Below are positions 7,642-16,669 of a stretch of DNA of 64,000 nt, one piece after another. The DNA comes from Roseimicrobium gellanilyticum (lineage in GTDB: Bacteria > Verrucomicrobiota > Verrucomicrobiia > Verrucomicrobiales > Verrucomicrobiaceae): contig NZ_QNRR01000018.1 of assembly GCF_003315205.1 (NCBI RefSeq), positions 1 through 64,000 of the forward strand, in the 5' to 3' direction. Below the pieces are notes generated by a model, which was given only the letters and a program-made list of their open reading frames with translations, was not told the DNA's origin and made no database searches. Position 1 is the first letter of the stretch; the number at the start of each line of letters is the position of its first letter. The position numbers and the translations under genes are program-made.

Positions 7642-9329
7642 ATCGCTGGGTTGGTTGTGGGAAGAATGATGGTGAAGGTGGTACCCTTGCCTTCTGTAGT
7701 TTGGAAGGAGATTTGACCGCCATGCAGGTCGCAGCAGCGCTTCGCAATGACGAGCCCCAATCCCGTGCCGTGGACGTGGCCCACGTTCTCCGCGCGATGA
7801 AATGCCTCGAACAACCGGTCGCGATCCGATTCAGGTATACCGATCCCATGGTCCTCCACTTCGAATCGGATGTCACTCCCACTGCGCTGCACCCGAAGCT
7901 GTACCGGAACGCCTGCCTCAGAGTACTTTACCGCATTGGTGAGCAGGTTCGTCAGCATGTGCCGGAGCAAGGCCTCGTCGAGCAGGATCGGGCCAGCCAC
8001 GACTTCCGCGATTTCAAGCTCAATGGGATTCCTCCTCGCCGTGGCGGAGCGCATTTCATCACAGAGACGCTCGCAGAACCCGCGCACATCCAGCTTCGCG
8101 GGATTGAAGGTGATGCCACCGCTATCCATGCGACTGAGCGCCAGCGCGTCCTCCATCATGCGTGCGGTACGTTTCACATTCTCCGTGATGGCGTGCAGAT
8201 GCTCCGCCTTTTGCTCAGCAGTGAGCTTGCCCTCGTAGTGTTCCAGGATCTCCGCGGACGAACCAATGATGCCGAGTGGCGTGCGAAACTCGTGGGACAC
8301 GATGGAGACGAAGCGGGACTTCAGCTTGTTGAGCTCCTGTTCCCGCTCCAGCGCACGCTCCAGTTCCCCTTTGCGTTGCACTGCCAGATGCAGCTTCATA
8401 CTCCTACGTTGGAGCCACCATCCCACGATGCCCCCGACGAGGCACAGCAGGAGCGCTACTCCTGTGAATTTCAGCATCTGCTGATTGCGGGGAATCTTCC
8501 AGAAAGGCGGCAGGGTGATCACTTGCGTGTGTTCCAGACCGGGGACCAGCACATGAATTGCAGCCCTCTCCACCGTCGCCTGACTGGACATCTGGCCTAG
8601 ACGGCAAACCCCGGCAAACCTGGCGACCGTGCCCACGGGAAATGCATCCTGGGGATTGAGCCCAGGATGAAACATCACTTCCACCGTGCGTCCCTGCACC
8701 TCCACATCGACGATATCTTGTTTCACCCGCTCTGCCCAGGCTGGCCCAGAAGCAGTGCCTGCATACTCCCTGTACCCAATAACCCGCCCCGTGGTGACCA
8801 CATACTCACCATGATACTTCGCGTGCACAGCCGGGTCCTTGTAGAGGAGCCCTGTTTCAAGAAGCAGCGGCTCGGGATACTTTCCCTGCCCGACCTTTTC
8901 CATGGAGGTCACGTTGAACCACGGGATTCCAGGAAGACCCTGCGTGCGGAACAGAATCACAGGCTGGTACGTCACCGGGATGCCGGTGAAACGCACGCGC
9001 TCACCCTCCTTCAGCCTCACATTCATATCATAGCCCGCGCGGATCTTTCCGGTGTCATCACGCAGATAGTAGGCCCCAGGAGCAGAGCAAAAGAGGACGG
9101 TGCAGGTGGCGGTCACCCGCGTCTGGTCACCTTTCGCGATGCGTTCGTGCATTTCTGCGAGGGTGACCACGGGAGGAACAGGGGCTGGGGCAGTTTCTTG
9201 GGCACACAAACAAGCTCGTCCCGGCAACAACATCCACAGGGCCACCGCCGCCAGCCACCCCCATCTCCACCTGCCAAGCGGTGAAGTCTTTGCATCGTGA
9301 AGATGTAGATGGAGGAGCAGAGCACGCAT
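7638..9329 (-). CDS. Membrane sensor histidine kinase
   Basis: The product is 563 aa. An N-terminal hydrophobic segment (about residues 24-43) and a second membrane helix (about 288-307) flank a roughly 245-residue extracytoplasmic sensor. The sensor appears to hold two OB-like beta-barrel repeats, each with a strand set such as RVTATCTVLF...YYLRDDTGKIRAGY and YVVTTGRVIGY...VDVEVQGRTVEVMF. A short coiled coil leads to the HisKA H-box SHEFRTPLG with the His near residue 346. The HATPase has N (NLLTNAVKYS), G1 (VEDHGIGIP), F and G2 (GTGLGLVIAKRCC) boxes. It phosphorylates the response regulator encoded immediately downstream. The ligand is unknown. Confidence 0.94.
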   Translation of the reverse strand: MRALLLHLHLHDAKTSPLGRWRWGWLAAVALWMLLPGRACLCAQETAPAPVPPVVTLAEMHERIAKGDQTRVTATCTVLFCSAPGAYYLRDDTGKIRAGYDMNVRLKEGERVRFTGIPVTYQPVILFRTQGLPGIPWFNVTSMEKVGQGKYPEPLLLETGLLYKDPAVHAKYHGEYVVTTGRVIGYREYAGTASGPAWAERVKQDIVDVEVQGRTVEVMFHPGLNPQDAFPVGTVARFAGVCRLGQMSSQATVERAAIHVLVPGLEHTQVITLPPFWKIPRNQQMLKFTGVALLLCLVGGIVGWWLQRRSMKLHLAVQRKGELERALEREQELNKLKSRFVSIVSHEFRTPLGIIGSSAEILEHYEGKLTAEQKAEHLHAITENVKRTARMMEDALALSRMDSGGITFNPAKLDVRGFCERLCDEMRSATARRNPIELEIAEVVAGPILLDEALLRHMLTNLLTNAVKYSEAGVPVQLRVQRSGSDIRFEVEDHGIGIPESDRDRLFEAFHRAENVGHVHGTGLGLVIAKRCCDLHGGQISFQTTEGKGTTFTIILPTTNPAI

Positions 9330-9429
9330 GACGGAGTGCGCCGTCTTGGGGAATCACGGCGAGGGCACGCCGGGCGGAGCAGAGGCATGTTTCATGAGTT
9401 CCGGGAAAATGTCACCCATGGACTTTGGC

Positions 9430-12400
9430 TCACGGCACACTGGTATTGTCCAGGCGGTCGGCATTCACGGGCGGACCGATATGGAAGATGCCCTCCGTGG
9501 TGCCGAATTGGTCCAGCACCCGCCAGGTGGCGGAGCCATCGATGATGTTGTTCCCCGTACCTGGAGTGCCGTAGATGGTCATCGTGCTACCGGGTTCTTC
9601 CAGGAAGATGACACCGGCGTCACCGCCGGTATTGAGGACGGTGTTCCCATCAAAGTTCAGCACAGACAAACCCACACTGCCGGGGTTGGCGCGGAACTCG
9701 ATACCATCAAGCCCGGTATTGTTCACTACATTGAAGGCGACGTCCAAATGGAGATCCCCGCCGTCCATTGCCAGTGCGCCGATGCCTCTGCCTGCCACAT
9801 TCTGTACCGTGTTGAAAGTGACCTGGAAGTCCATCGTCCCGTGACCCGCTACAAAGATGCCGACTCCCATCGCCTGTATCCCGGTGACGACATTGCCCGT
9901 GATAACACCCTCCGCACTCGCAGACTCTTCCGTCCCCACATTCAAGGAGTTCGTCTGCACGTTGGAAATCACATTCTGATTGATGTAGACGACCATCGAG
10001 GAAGTATCCCGGCCAGACACTGAAATCCCCCACGAACCGGTACCAGGAGGACCGAGATCCGCGATCGTGTTTTGGGACAACACCATGGTGTGACTGCTCG
10101 AGCCCAAAGCCTGCATCCGCACACCACCGCCTCCATCGACGGCTCCCGTGGTGAGAAGGTTATTTCTATGGATTTGGCTCAAAAGCGCTCCTGAATCCTC
10201 AGAGTATACCAATACGTGTTCCTCAGGGGCATCGATGACAGTGTTGTCAGAGAAATTCAGATCGAGCGCTCCCAGGTTCCGTGCGATGCCGTGGATCCCT
10301 ATGTTGCCTGGATGCACCACGGTATTGTGGCTGATGATCGCGGTGAGGAGGGAGGTATCGCCCGCCACGGTCACGAAGGCTTGGTTCACGGGAGTCTGGA
10401 TGTAATTGCCCGTGAGCGCACCCGTGATGCCCGAGGTGTCGAAGGTACGGAGCTCCATGCCGGTGTTCGCGGAGTTCACGATCGCATTGAAGTCAGATGC
10501 AAGATCGAGACCAGCAACTCCACGGGTGATAGCGCGCACCCCGCGATTGGCAGCGGTGATGGTGTTCAGATTCGCAAAGGCAACCGCATCCGCACTTTCG
10601 GTCAGCTCAATATCAATCGCCTGACCGGTGATCTGCGAGAATGAGTTTCTATTGAAACCAAAGAGTCCCACCGTGTCCCCCTCAGCAAGCACGGAGATGC
10701 CGTCACCAGTCACGTTAGTCATGACATTGCGCAACACGGACAGCCCGACACGGGCATCTTCGTTCGCATGGACATCCACCCCATTGGCTCCGATGTTGGC
10801 AAGCAAGTCATCGGAAATAATGCCGGCAACCACCGAGGCATTGGTCAGGAACATTTCATAAGCAGAGGTCCCTGTGTTCTGAAACGCGTTGCTCGTGCTC
10901 GCGAAGGTCACTGCGGCATCATCGCTGGCATTCAGCTCGAATGCCGCCGTACCACCACCCTGGAAGCGATTCCCCTGGAGAGTGAGATTGAGTACGCTGC
11001 TTGAGAGCGTGACGTTGATATCGTTGCCGACGTTGTTGACCAGCGCGTTGTGATGGATCAGCACATCCTGCACGGCGTCGTCCGTGCCACGCACGGAGAT
11101 GCCCATGCTGCCGCTGGTGATGGTGTTCCCCCGGATCGTCCCCCCCGAGTTGAGGATGCCATCGGAAAAGACGTTCACACCGACATTCACATCAGCCAGA
11201 CCATTTCCATCCACCAGATAGCGGCGAACGTTGTTGATGTTGATCCCGACGCCTGCGGGCGCAGCGGACAGGCCATCTACCACACGGTACGCCGTGACTC
11301 CGAAGAAGGGAATGGTGTTCGCATTAAAACCTCCCGTCAGCATCGGAGCCGGACCTGCTCCGAAATTCTTCCCGCCCTTGCCTGGAATGAGGCGTCCGCT
11401 TCCAATGAAATTCACACTGCCAGCGTTGGCCTGCACGTCCTCCGCGTATCCGGCTGGGGTGCCTTGGGAGTACACATTCCAGATCCGTCCTGTGCCATTG
11501 CTGTTCGCCATGGCGATGTTTGCTCCCGCCTGAATGGTCGCCATGGGTGCTTCGGCAGTACCATCGCCGGCAGCATCATTGCCCGACTGGATGCCGTTGC
11601 CCACGGGCGCGCCGTTGTTCACGAAAATGATGTCATCTTCCAACACGATACGCTGTGAGCTCTGTGAGACCACCTTGGTGACACGCTTCACACTGGTCTT
11701 GGATGTCGTCTTGGTCTCTGCACTGTGCGCAATCCGGATGGCCGCATTCTGCCGGTGCACCGGCTCCGCCATGCGTTCCACGAGATGGCGGCGGCGTGGC
11801 TTGAAAGCATCCTTCCACGTACGATCGAGCGGTATCTGCAGTTCAATGCCTGCGCTCCAGTTGCTGCCGGTGAAGGCCTCATTCTCGTGCCACAGGCCCG
11901 TGAGCACCACAGCCGGCACAGGACGGATCTCAAGGCCGGCACGCCAGCCACGAATGGGCCCTGTGCCGCGCTCCTGGGGACCAAAGGGCTGGTTCTCCAT
12001 ACTCGCATAGCCCCCGATGATTTTCACATCCATGTGTTCATCGAGTCCCGGAATGAGAAATCCCGCTTCGATGTCCCAGCCTTCCATGCCACGCTCGTAA
12101 AATTGAGTCGTGCGTGTTAGCGTGGTCGTGCGGAAGGTGGTGGTAGCCGTGGTTGTCTGGGTGACATCCTGCAGCACAAGATTTCCCGTGGCGAAAGGGT
12201 CACTCCCGGAGAGTGACGTATTCCTGCGGGTGCTGCTCGAGGTGAAGGTCTGCCGATCTACCTGCGAACCAGCCGACTTTCTTCCGCCTTCCAGCGGCAG
12301 GTAGTAATTGCCGCGCAGCTCCAGGTAGCGCGTACCAATCTCCGCCCCGAACCCAAGCTGCCAGAATTCATTGCGATGCTCCGTCCTGAGCATGTCGATG

Positions 12401-12798
12401 AAAAGACTGCCTCCGACATACCAGCCTTCCTCAAGAAAAGCCGCCTGCCCACGCTCGGTGAGTGCCGAAATCGGCTGATCATTGAAAAGATGCCTGAATC
12501 CGATGCCCAGCGATGAGGCATTCTCCCCCTCTTCGCCGATGCTGGTATATGGTTCCAGGAACAGATAGCTGCCGCCAAGTGTGCCATCGGTACCTATGGT
12601 ACTCCACAAAGGCACATTTAAGAGGATATGTCCGTCCGTGTAGGCATCATTTGAATGCGCTCCGGATCCCAAGAGGGGCATGGTCCACGGTTCGTGAAGA
12701 GGTTGCGTGGTAGCGACGGGATTCTTTTCCACGGGTCCTGCAAATGACGGGAAGGCGAGGCAGCAGGCGGCCAGGATGATGGCATGGGAGACTTTCAT
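9430..12798 (-). CDS. Inverse-autotransporter-like outer-membrane protein with beta-helix passenger
   Basis: The product is 1122 aa from ATG 12798. This start gives a clean signal peptide (KVSHAIILAACCLAFPSFAG); the frame extends to 12933 without one. Residues about 30-330 look like an intimin/invasin-type inverse autotransporter beta-barrel, with amphipathic strands such as GSYLFLEPYTSIGEEGENASSLGIGFRH, EEGWYVGGSLFIDM, FWQLGFGAEIG and WSAGIELQIPL. A linker rich in Thr/Ser/Lys and an IFVNNGAPVGNGIQSGNDAAGDGT segment follow. About 650 residues of right-handed parallel beta-helix come next, with repeated NxVxN- and GNxI-type turns (for example ISHNTVVHPGNIGIHGI and NQNVISNVQTN). The role is probably surface adhesion or polysaccharide binding. 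It lies 100 bases upstream of the kinase gene on the same strand. Confidence 0.78.
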   Translation of the reverse strand: MKVSHAIILAACCLAFPSFAGPVEKNPVATTQPLHEPWTMPLLGSGAHSNDAYTDGHILLNVPLWSTIGTDGTLGGSYLFLEPYTSIGEEGENASSLGIGFRHLFNDQPISALTERGQAAFLEEGWYVGGSLFIDMLRTEHRNEFWQLGFGAEIGTRYLELRGNYYLPLEGGRKSAGSQVDRQTFTSSSTRRNTSLSGSDPFATGNLVLQDVTQTTTATTTFRTTTLTRTTQFYERGMEGWDIEAGFLIPGLDEHMDVKIIGGYASMENQPFGPQERGTGPIRGWRAGLEIRPVPAVVLTGLWHENEAFTGSNWSAGIELQIPLDRTWKDAFKPRRRHLVERMAEPVHRQNAAIRIAHSAETKTTSKTSVKRVTKVVSQSSQRIVLEDDIIFVNNGAPVGNGIQSGNDAAGDGTAEAPMATIQAGANIAMANSNGTGRIWNVYSQGTPAGYAEDVQANAGSVNFIGSGRLIPGKGGKNFGAGPAPMLTGGFNANTIPFFGVTAYRVVDGLSAAPAGVGININNVRRYLVDGNGLADVNVGVNVFSDGILNSGGTIRGNTITSGSMGISVRGTDDAVQDVLIHHNALVNNVGNDINVTLSSSVLNLTLQGNRFQGGGTAAFELNASDDAAVTFASTSNAFQNTGTSAYEMFLTNASVVAGIISDDLLANIGANGVDVHANEDARVGLSVLRNVMTNVTGDGISVLAEGDTVGLFGFNRNSFSQITGQAIDIELTESADAVAFANLNTITAANRGVRAITRGVAGLDLASDFNAIVNSANTGMELRTFDTSGITGALTGNYIQTPVNQAFVTVAGDTSLLTAIISHNTVVHPGNIGIHGIARNLGALDLNFSDNTVIDAPEEHVLVYSEDSGALLSQIHRNNLLTTGAVDGGGGVRMQALGSSSHTMVLSQNTIADLGPPGTGSWGISVSGRDTSSMVVYINQNVISNVQTNSLNVGTEESASAEGVITGNVVTGIQAMGVGIFVAGHGTMDFQVTFNTVQNVAGRGIGALAMDGGDLHLDVAFNVVNNTGLDGIEFRANPGSVGLSVLNFDGNTVLNTGGDAGVIFLEEPGSTMTIYGTPGTGNNIIDGSATWRVLDQFGTTEGIFHIGPPVNADRLDNTSVP

Positions 12799-12861
12799 GA
12801 TGGGTAGGGTCAAGTGCCGGTTCAGTTTCCGGCGACCCTCCCACGCACCCGCGTTTCCCAC

Positions 12862-12911
12862 CATACGCCCACCGGCGTATGAGGCCGCGTTTCCATACGC
12901 CTTCCGGCGTA
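12862..12911. promoter_or_regulatory. Two tandem palindromes upstream of divergent genes
   Basis: A perfect inverted repeat CATACGCC-CACC-GGCGTATG lies at 12862-12881. A second copy, CATACGCC-TTCC-GGCGTA, lies at 12894-12911. The copies are 32 bases apart, about three helical turns, and each is preceded by CGCGTTTCC. They sit between the beta-helix protein gene (start 12798, minus) and the polyphosphate kinase gene (start 12975, plus). Regulator binding is inferred; a small REP-like repeat is the alternative. Confidence 0.55.
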
Positions 12912-12974
12912 CAATGTTCGTCCGATGCCTCACTCACCAGTTGCGAGCTTCGTCATGGAAGCGAGAATGGGCGC

Positions 12975-13865
12975 ATGCCGAAAATCGATCTTGCCCAGTT
13001 CCGTTTTCCAAAAAAGTCCCCCATCAAACTGCGGAAACTGCCCACGAAGATCAAGAGTCTGTATGCCGACGACGTGGACTACCGAAGCAAGCTGAGTTCC
13101 GTGCGCGATGACATCAATGAGATGCAGGCCCAGATGTACGCGCACGACCGCCATGCCATGCTGGTCGTGTTCCAGGCCATGGACGCCGCAGGGAAGGACA
13201 GCACCATCGAGCATGTCTTCTCCGGCGTGAACCCCCAGGGCGTGGAGGTGCACTCATTCAAGACTCCCAGTGAAGAGGAGCTGAATCACGACTTCCTCTG
13301 GCGCTCCACCACAAAGCTGCCCACGCGCGGCAAGATTGGCGTCTTCAACCGCAGCTACTACGAAGAAGTCCTCATCTGCAAAGTGCACCCCGAGATTATC
13401 CAGAAGTACCAGCGCCTGCCCGAGGCGAAGACGAAGGACATGAAGAGGCTCTACCAGCAGCGTTACGAAAGCATCGCCGACTTCGAAAAGCACCTCGCGC
13501 GCAATGGCACCCATGTGGTGAAGTTCTTCCTCCATATTTCCCAGAAGGAACAGGCGGAGCGCTTCCTTGCCCGCATTGAAGACCCATCCAAGAACTGGAA
13601 GTTCAACGAAGGTGATCTCTCTGAGCGGGAGCACTGGGAGGAGTACATGGATGCCTACGAGGAATGCATCCGGAAGACCGGAACGCCGGACTCGCCATGG
13701 TATGTGATCCCTGGTGACAGCAAGAAGAACATGCGCCTCATCGTGGCCTCCGTGCTCCGTCATGAGATGCGCAAGCTGCATCTGGAGTGGCCGCAGTTCC
13801 CGGAGAACGAGCGGGCCGCCATGGCACGGAGCAAAAGGAAGCTCGCAGCCGAACTCAAGAAGTAA
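12975..13865 (+). CDS. ppk2: PPK2-family polyphosphate:nucleotide phosphotransferase
   Basis: The product is 296 aa from ATG 12975; the frame upstream of this is unlike the family. PPK2 enzymes move phosphate between polyphosphate and (d)NDP or NMP in the cytoplasm. The Walker A-like motif AMDAAGKDST lies near residue 70, and FNRSYYEEVL and the Arg/Lys-rich lid (RLYQQRYESIADFEKHL) follow. FFLHISQKEQAERFLARIEDPSKNWKF and WYVIPGDSKKNMRLIVASVL are typical of the roughly 300-residue single-domain PPK2 group (TIGR03709-like). Length is normal. Whether it prefers NDP or NMP cannot be decided from these motifs alone. A membrane glycosyltransferase gene follows after about 70 bases. Confidence 0.93.
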   Translation: MPKIDLAQFRFPKKSPIKLRKLPTKIKSLYADDVDYRSKLSSVRDDINEMQAQMYAHDRHAMLVVFQAMDAAGKDSTIEHVFSGVNPQGVEVHSFKTPSEEELNHDFLWRSTTKLPTRGKIGVFNRSYYEEVLICKVHPEIIQKYQRLPEAKTKDMKRLYQQRYESIADFEKHLARNGTHVVKFFLHISQKEQAERFLARIEDPSKNWKFNEGDLSEREHWEEYMDAYEECIRKTGTPDSPWYVIPGDSKKNMRLIVASVLRHEMRKLHLEWPQFPENERAAMARSKRKLAAELKK

Positions 13866-13936
13866 TCTTCCTCAATTCCGGATCAGCAGGGGGCACTTTC
13901 CGCTTGCGATTTTGTCCACCAGCGAAAAGTGGCTGG

Positions 13937-15223
13937 ATGGAACTGGTGGAAACCAAAGTGAAAGGCCTGCGCTGGGAGACGGCGATCTTCATCGCAGTCA
14001 CGCTGGTCTACTCCCTCTGGATCACCACGCAGCATACGGAGACCCTGGTGGGAGATGAACCCCGCTACTGGGCCTGTGCGGAGAACATGACAAAGGGATA
14101 CCTGGTCACGGATGACAATCCGGACTTCGTCAACGGCCCAGGTTACACCATCGCCTTGTATCCCTATGTGAAGTTTGGCATCCCGCTCTATTGGGCCCGC
14201 ATCCAGAATGCAGTGTTCTGCGCCCTGGCTGCCGCCTTCCTCTTCCGCACCGTGCGGACGTGGGCCAGCGACGGCTGGGCGAAAATTGCCACCGCGTGGT
14301 TCGTGCTGCACCCGGATACGTGGATCAATGCCAAGGACATTGTCACCGAATCGCTCACCTTCCTCCTCGTTTCCGCGCTGGCCTGGAGTTTCATGCGCAC
14401 GCTCACGGCGAAGAGCGGTGCGTGGAAATGGGTGCTTCTCACTTCCGTCATCCTCACGTGGCTGGTGATGACGCGCGTGATGTTCGGCCATGTGATCACA
14501 GCCATGCTGGTCGGGTCACTCGGGTGCTGGGCCGTGTGGAAGAGCCTGCGCCAGACCTGGGGACGCACCGTGGGCGTGCTGGCACTCTCCTTCCTGATGT
14601 GCCAGCCCTATCTCTTCTACACGAAGGCCAAAACCGGTACCTACTACCGCTGGTCCACGAACAGTGGTGAACTCCTCTATTGGGCAACCGCCACCTCCCC
14701 CGGCACCAACGGTCACTGGTACAACTACGACGAAGCGCAGAACCTGCCCCAGCTCGCTCCCTACCATCGTGAATTCATCGCCCGCATCATCAAGCTTCCC
14801 GTCCTGGAGCGCGAGGCGGAGTTCACCCGCGTGGCCAAGGAGAACCTGCGCACCGCGCCCAAGAGCAAACTCGCCTACAACTGGGTGTGCAACGTCTGCC
14901 GCTACTTCATTGGCCTGCCCGCCGCATTCAAGAATGAAGGACTCACCACGGTGATCATCGTGTGCTTCCATGTGCCGTTCCTCATCCTCATGGCCGCCGC
15001 CGCATGGTTCGCCCTCAGACGTCCCTTTCAGCAGCCCGGCCCGCTCATTGTGCTGGCGGTGTTTGCCTGCATCTACATGGGGGGCAGCACCTTGGCGACG
15101 GCACGCTCGCGTTACTTCACCGTGATCACCCCTGTGCTGTGGGTGGTGGCCACGCCCTTGTTGCGGCGGCATCTCCGGCTGGAGATCCTGCCGGATGACG
15201 AACCTGCCAGGCCCAAGGTGTAA
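13937..15223 (+). CDS. GT39/ArnT-like membrane glycosyltransferase
   Basis: The product is 428 aa from ATG 13937 (an upstream extension to 13787 reads through non-hydrophobic sequence). About nine hydrophobic segments are visible, beginning with AIFIAVTLVYSLWITT. The first loop carries GDEPRYWACAENM, the acidic Asp-Glu motif typical of the PMT_2/GT39-type superfamily that uses polyprenyl-phosphate sugar donors. The WINAKDIVTESLTFLLV segment is also family-like. The terminal TARSRYFTVITPVLWVVATPLLRR matches the usual last helix. The acceptor is unknown; glycans or lipid are both possible. There is no specific functional link to the preceding PPK2 gene. Confidence 0.75.
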   Translation: MELVETKVKGLRWETAIFIAVTLVYSLWITTQHTETLVGDEPRYWACAENMTKGYLVTDDNPDFVNGPGYTIALYPYVKFGIPLYWARIQNAVFCALAAAFLFRTVRTWASDGWAKIATAWFVLHPDTWINAKDIVTESLTFLLVSALAWSFMRTLTAKSGAWKWVLLTSVILTWLVMTRVMFGHVITAMLVGSLGCWAVWKSLRQTWGRTVGVLALSFLMCQPYLFYTKAKTGTYYRWSTNSGELLYWATATSPGTNGHWYNYDEAQNLPQLAPYHREFIARIIKLPVLEREAEFTRVAKENLRTAPKSKLAYNWVCNVCRYFIGLPAAFKNEGLTTVIIVCFHVPFLILMAAAAWFALRRPFQQPGPLIVLAVFACIYMGGSTLATARSRYFTVITPVLWVVATPLLRRHLRLEILPDDEPARPKV

Positions 15224-15346
15224 GGGTGGACGCGGAAAGACCCGGCACCCGGATGTAGCGCGATTCTATTCCTACCCCCTTGACCACGCGGGGTCCTGCA
15301 CAATCGTTTCCGGTACAAATCACGCCCCTCCCATCCACTCACCTCC

Positions 15347-16552
15347 ATGGGTTCTCAGATTCGCCGCATCATCCTTGTCCTTGTCATCTTCCTTCTGGTC
15401 GGCTGGATCTACAAAGGCTGGCGCCAGAGCCGTCCGGGGTATGACCTTTTTGACGCCCTGAAGGGCACCCCTCCCCCCACGGAGGAGACCATCACCGCAC
15501 TTCCTGACACCAAACCAGCCTTGCCCAAGGGAGAGCTACCCGGGCTGGAAATGCTCAACGCCGAGTATTCGAAGCTGGCCGCCGCAGTACTGCCTTCCGT
15601 AGTCAGCATCAATACGGAATCCGTAGTGGCAGCACGCCCACGCAACATCATCGAAGCTCTCCAGGGTGGCGCCATGGTCCGGCAAAAGGGCCTCGGTTCC
15701 GGGTCCATCATCACCAAGGAAGGCCACGTGGTGACGAACTACCACGTGGTCGCGGGTGCACGGCAGATTGAGGTGACCACGAATGATCACACGACCTTCC
15801 CTGCGGAGCTCGTAGGGGTCGACCCATCCGTGGACCTCGCGGTCATCCGCATCCTAAGCAACCGGAAGGATTTCCCTGCCCTTTCGTTCGCCGATTCCAA
15901 TGAGGTGAAGGTGGGCCAGATTGTCTTTGCCGTGGGAAATCCTCTCGGCTTCAGCGGTACGGTTTCACAGGGGATCATCAGCGCCACCCAGCGCTGGACG
16001 CAGGACAGCGCCATGGAGTTCCTGCAGACGGATGCGAACATCATCCCCGGCAACTCCGGTGGCCCTCTCGTGAACCTGCGCGGCGAAATCGTGGGAGTGA
16101 ATGAGTCCATTTTCACCGGGAGCAATCCGACCCAGCCCCAGCAGCACTGGCAGGGCATCGGCTTGGCGATCCCGGCAGATGACGCCAAAGAGTCCGTAGA
16201 TGCGATGCTGCAAAAGCGCACCCGCACCGATTGCTTCCTCGGTCTGGTGGTGGACCCCAATGTTGTCACCGTGAAGTCCCAGCAGGGAAATTCTCTCGGT
16301 GTCATGGTCACCAACATTGGCCAGGGCTCACCCGCACAGGGGGCAGGCCTCCAGCCGGGAGATGTGGTGACGCTCTACGGGGATCGCCGGGTGGAGTCCG
16401 CCAACCAACTGCTCCGGTTCATCCGCCGCTCGAAGCCGGGTCAGCCGGTGGAAATGACGGTGGTCCGCGCCGGCAAACTCGTGAAACTCTCCGTCGTACC
16501 CCAGCCGCGCCCCCAGCAACAACCGCAGGTGCCGCAGTTTCCGCAAAGGTAG
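15347..16552 (+). CDS. HtrA/DegP-like trypsin-type serine protease with one PDZ domain
   Basis: The product is 401 aa. An N-terminal membrane anchor (IRRIILVLVIFLLVGWIYKGW) is followed by a low-complexity linker and a trypsin-like domain. The catalytic triad is visible: His in VVTNYHVV, Asp in SVDLAVIRI and Ser in PGNSGGPLVN. A single PDZ domain follows (GVMVTNIGQGSPAQGAGLQPGDVVTLYGDRRV). The tail is Pro/Gln-rich. The layout matches membrane-anchored DegS/HhoA-type quality-control proteases acting in the periplasm. About 120 bases upstream hold no gene; a TTGACC hexamer near 15280 could be a -35 element. Confidence 0.94.
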   Translation: MGSQIRRIILVLVIFLLVGWIYKGWRQSRPGYDLFDALKGTPPPTEETITALPDTKPALPKGELPGLEMLNAEYSKLAAAVLPSVVSINTESVVAARPRNIIEALQGGAMVRQKGLGSGSIITKEGHVVTNYHVVAGARQIEVTTNDHTTFPAELVGVDPSVDLAVIRILSNRKDFPALSFADSNEVKVGQIVFAVGNPLGFSGTVSQGIISATQRWTQDSAMEFLQTDANIIPGNSGGPLVNLRGEIVGVNESIFTGSNPTQPQQHWQGIGLAIPADDAKESVDAMLQKRTRTDCFLGLVVDPNVVTVKSQQGNSLGVMVTNIGQGSPAQGAGLQPGDVVTLYGDRRVESANQLLRFIRRSKPGQPVEMTVVRAGKLVKLSVVPQPRPQQQPQVPQFPQR

Positions 16553-16669
16553 TACAATGCGGAGGCAGCCGTCCGGCCGCTTTTGACGATTCATTCCTGG
16601 TGTTTTGCAGGGGCAATTCCCCTCGACAAAGCAGCTCTGCCGGGTTGCATTATTGGCAGGCTGGAACAC

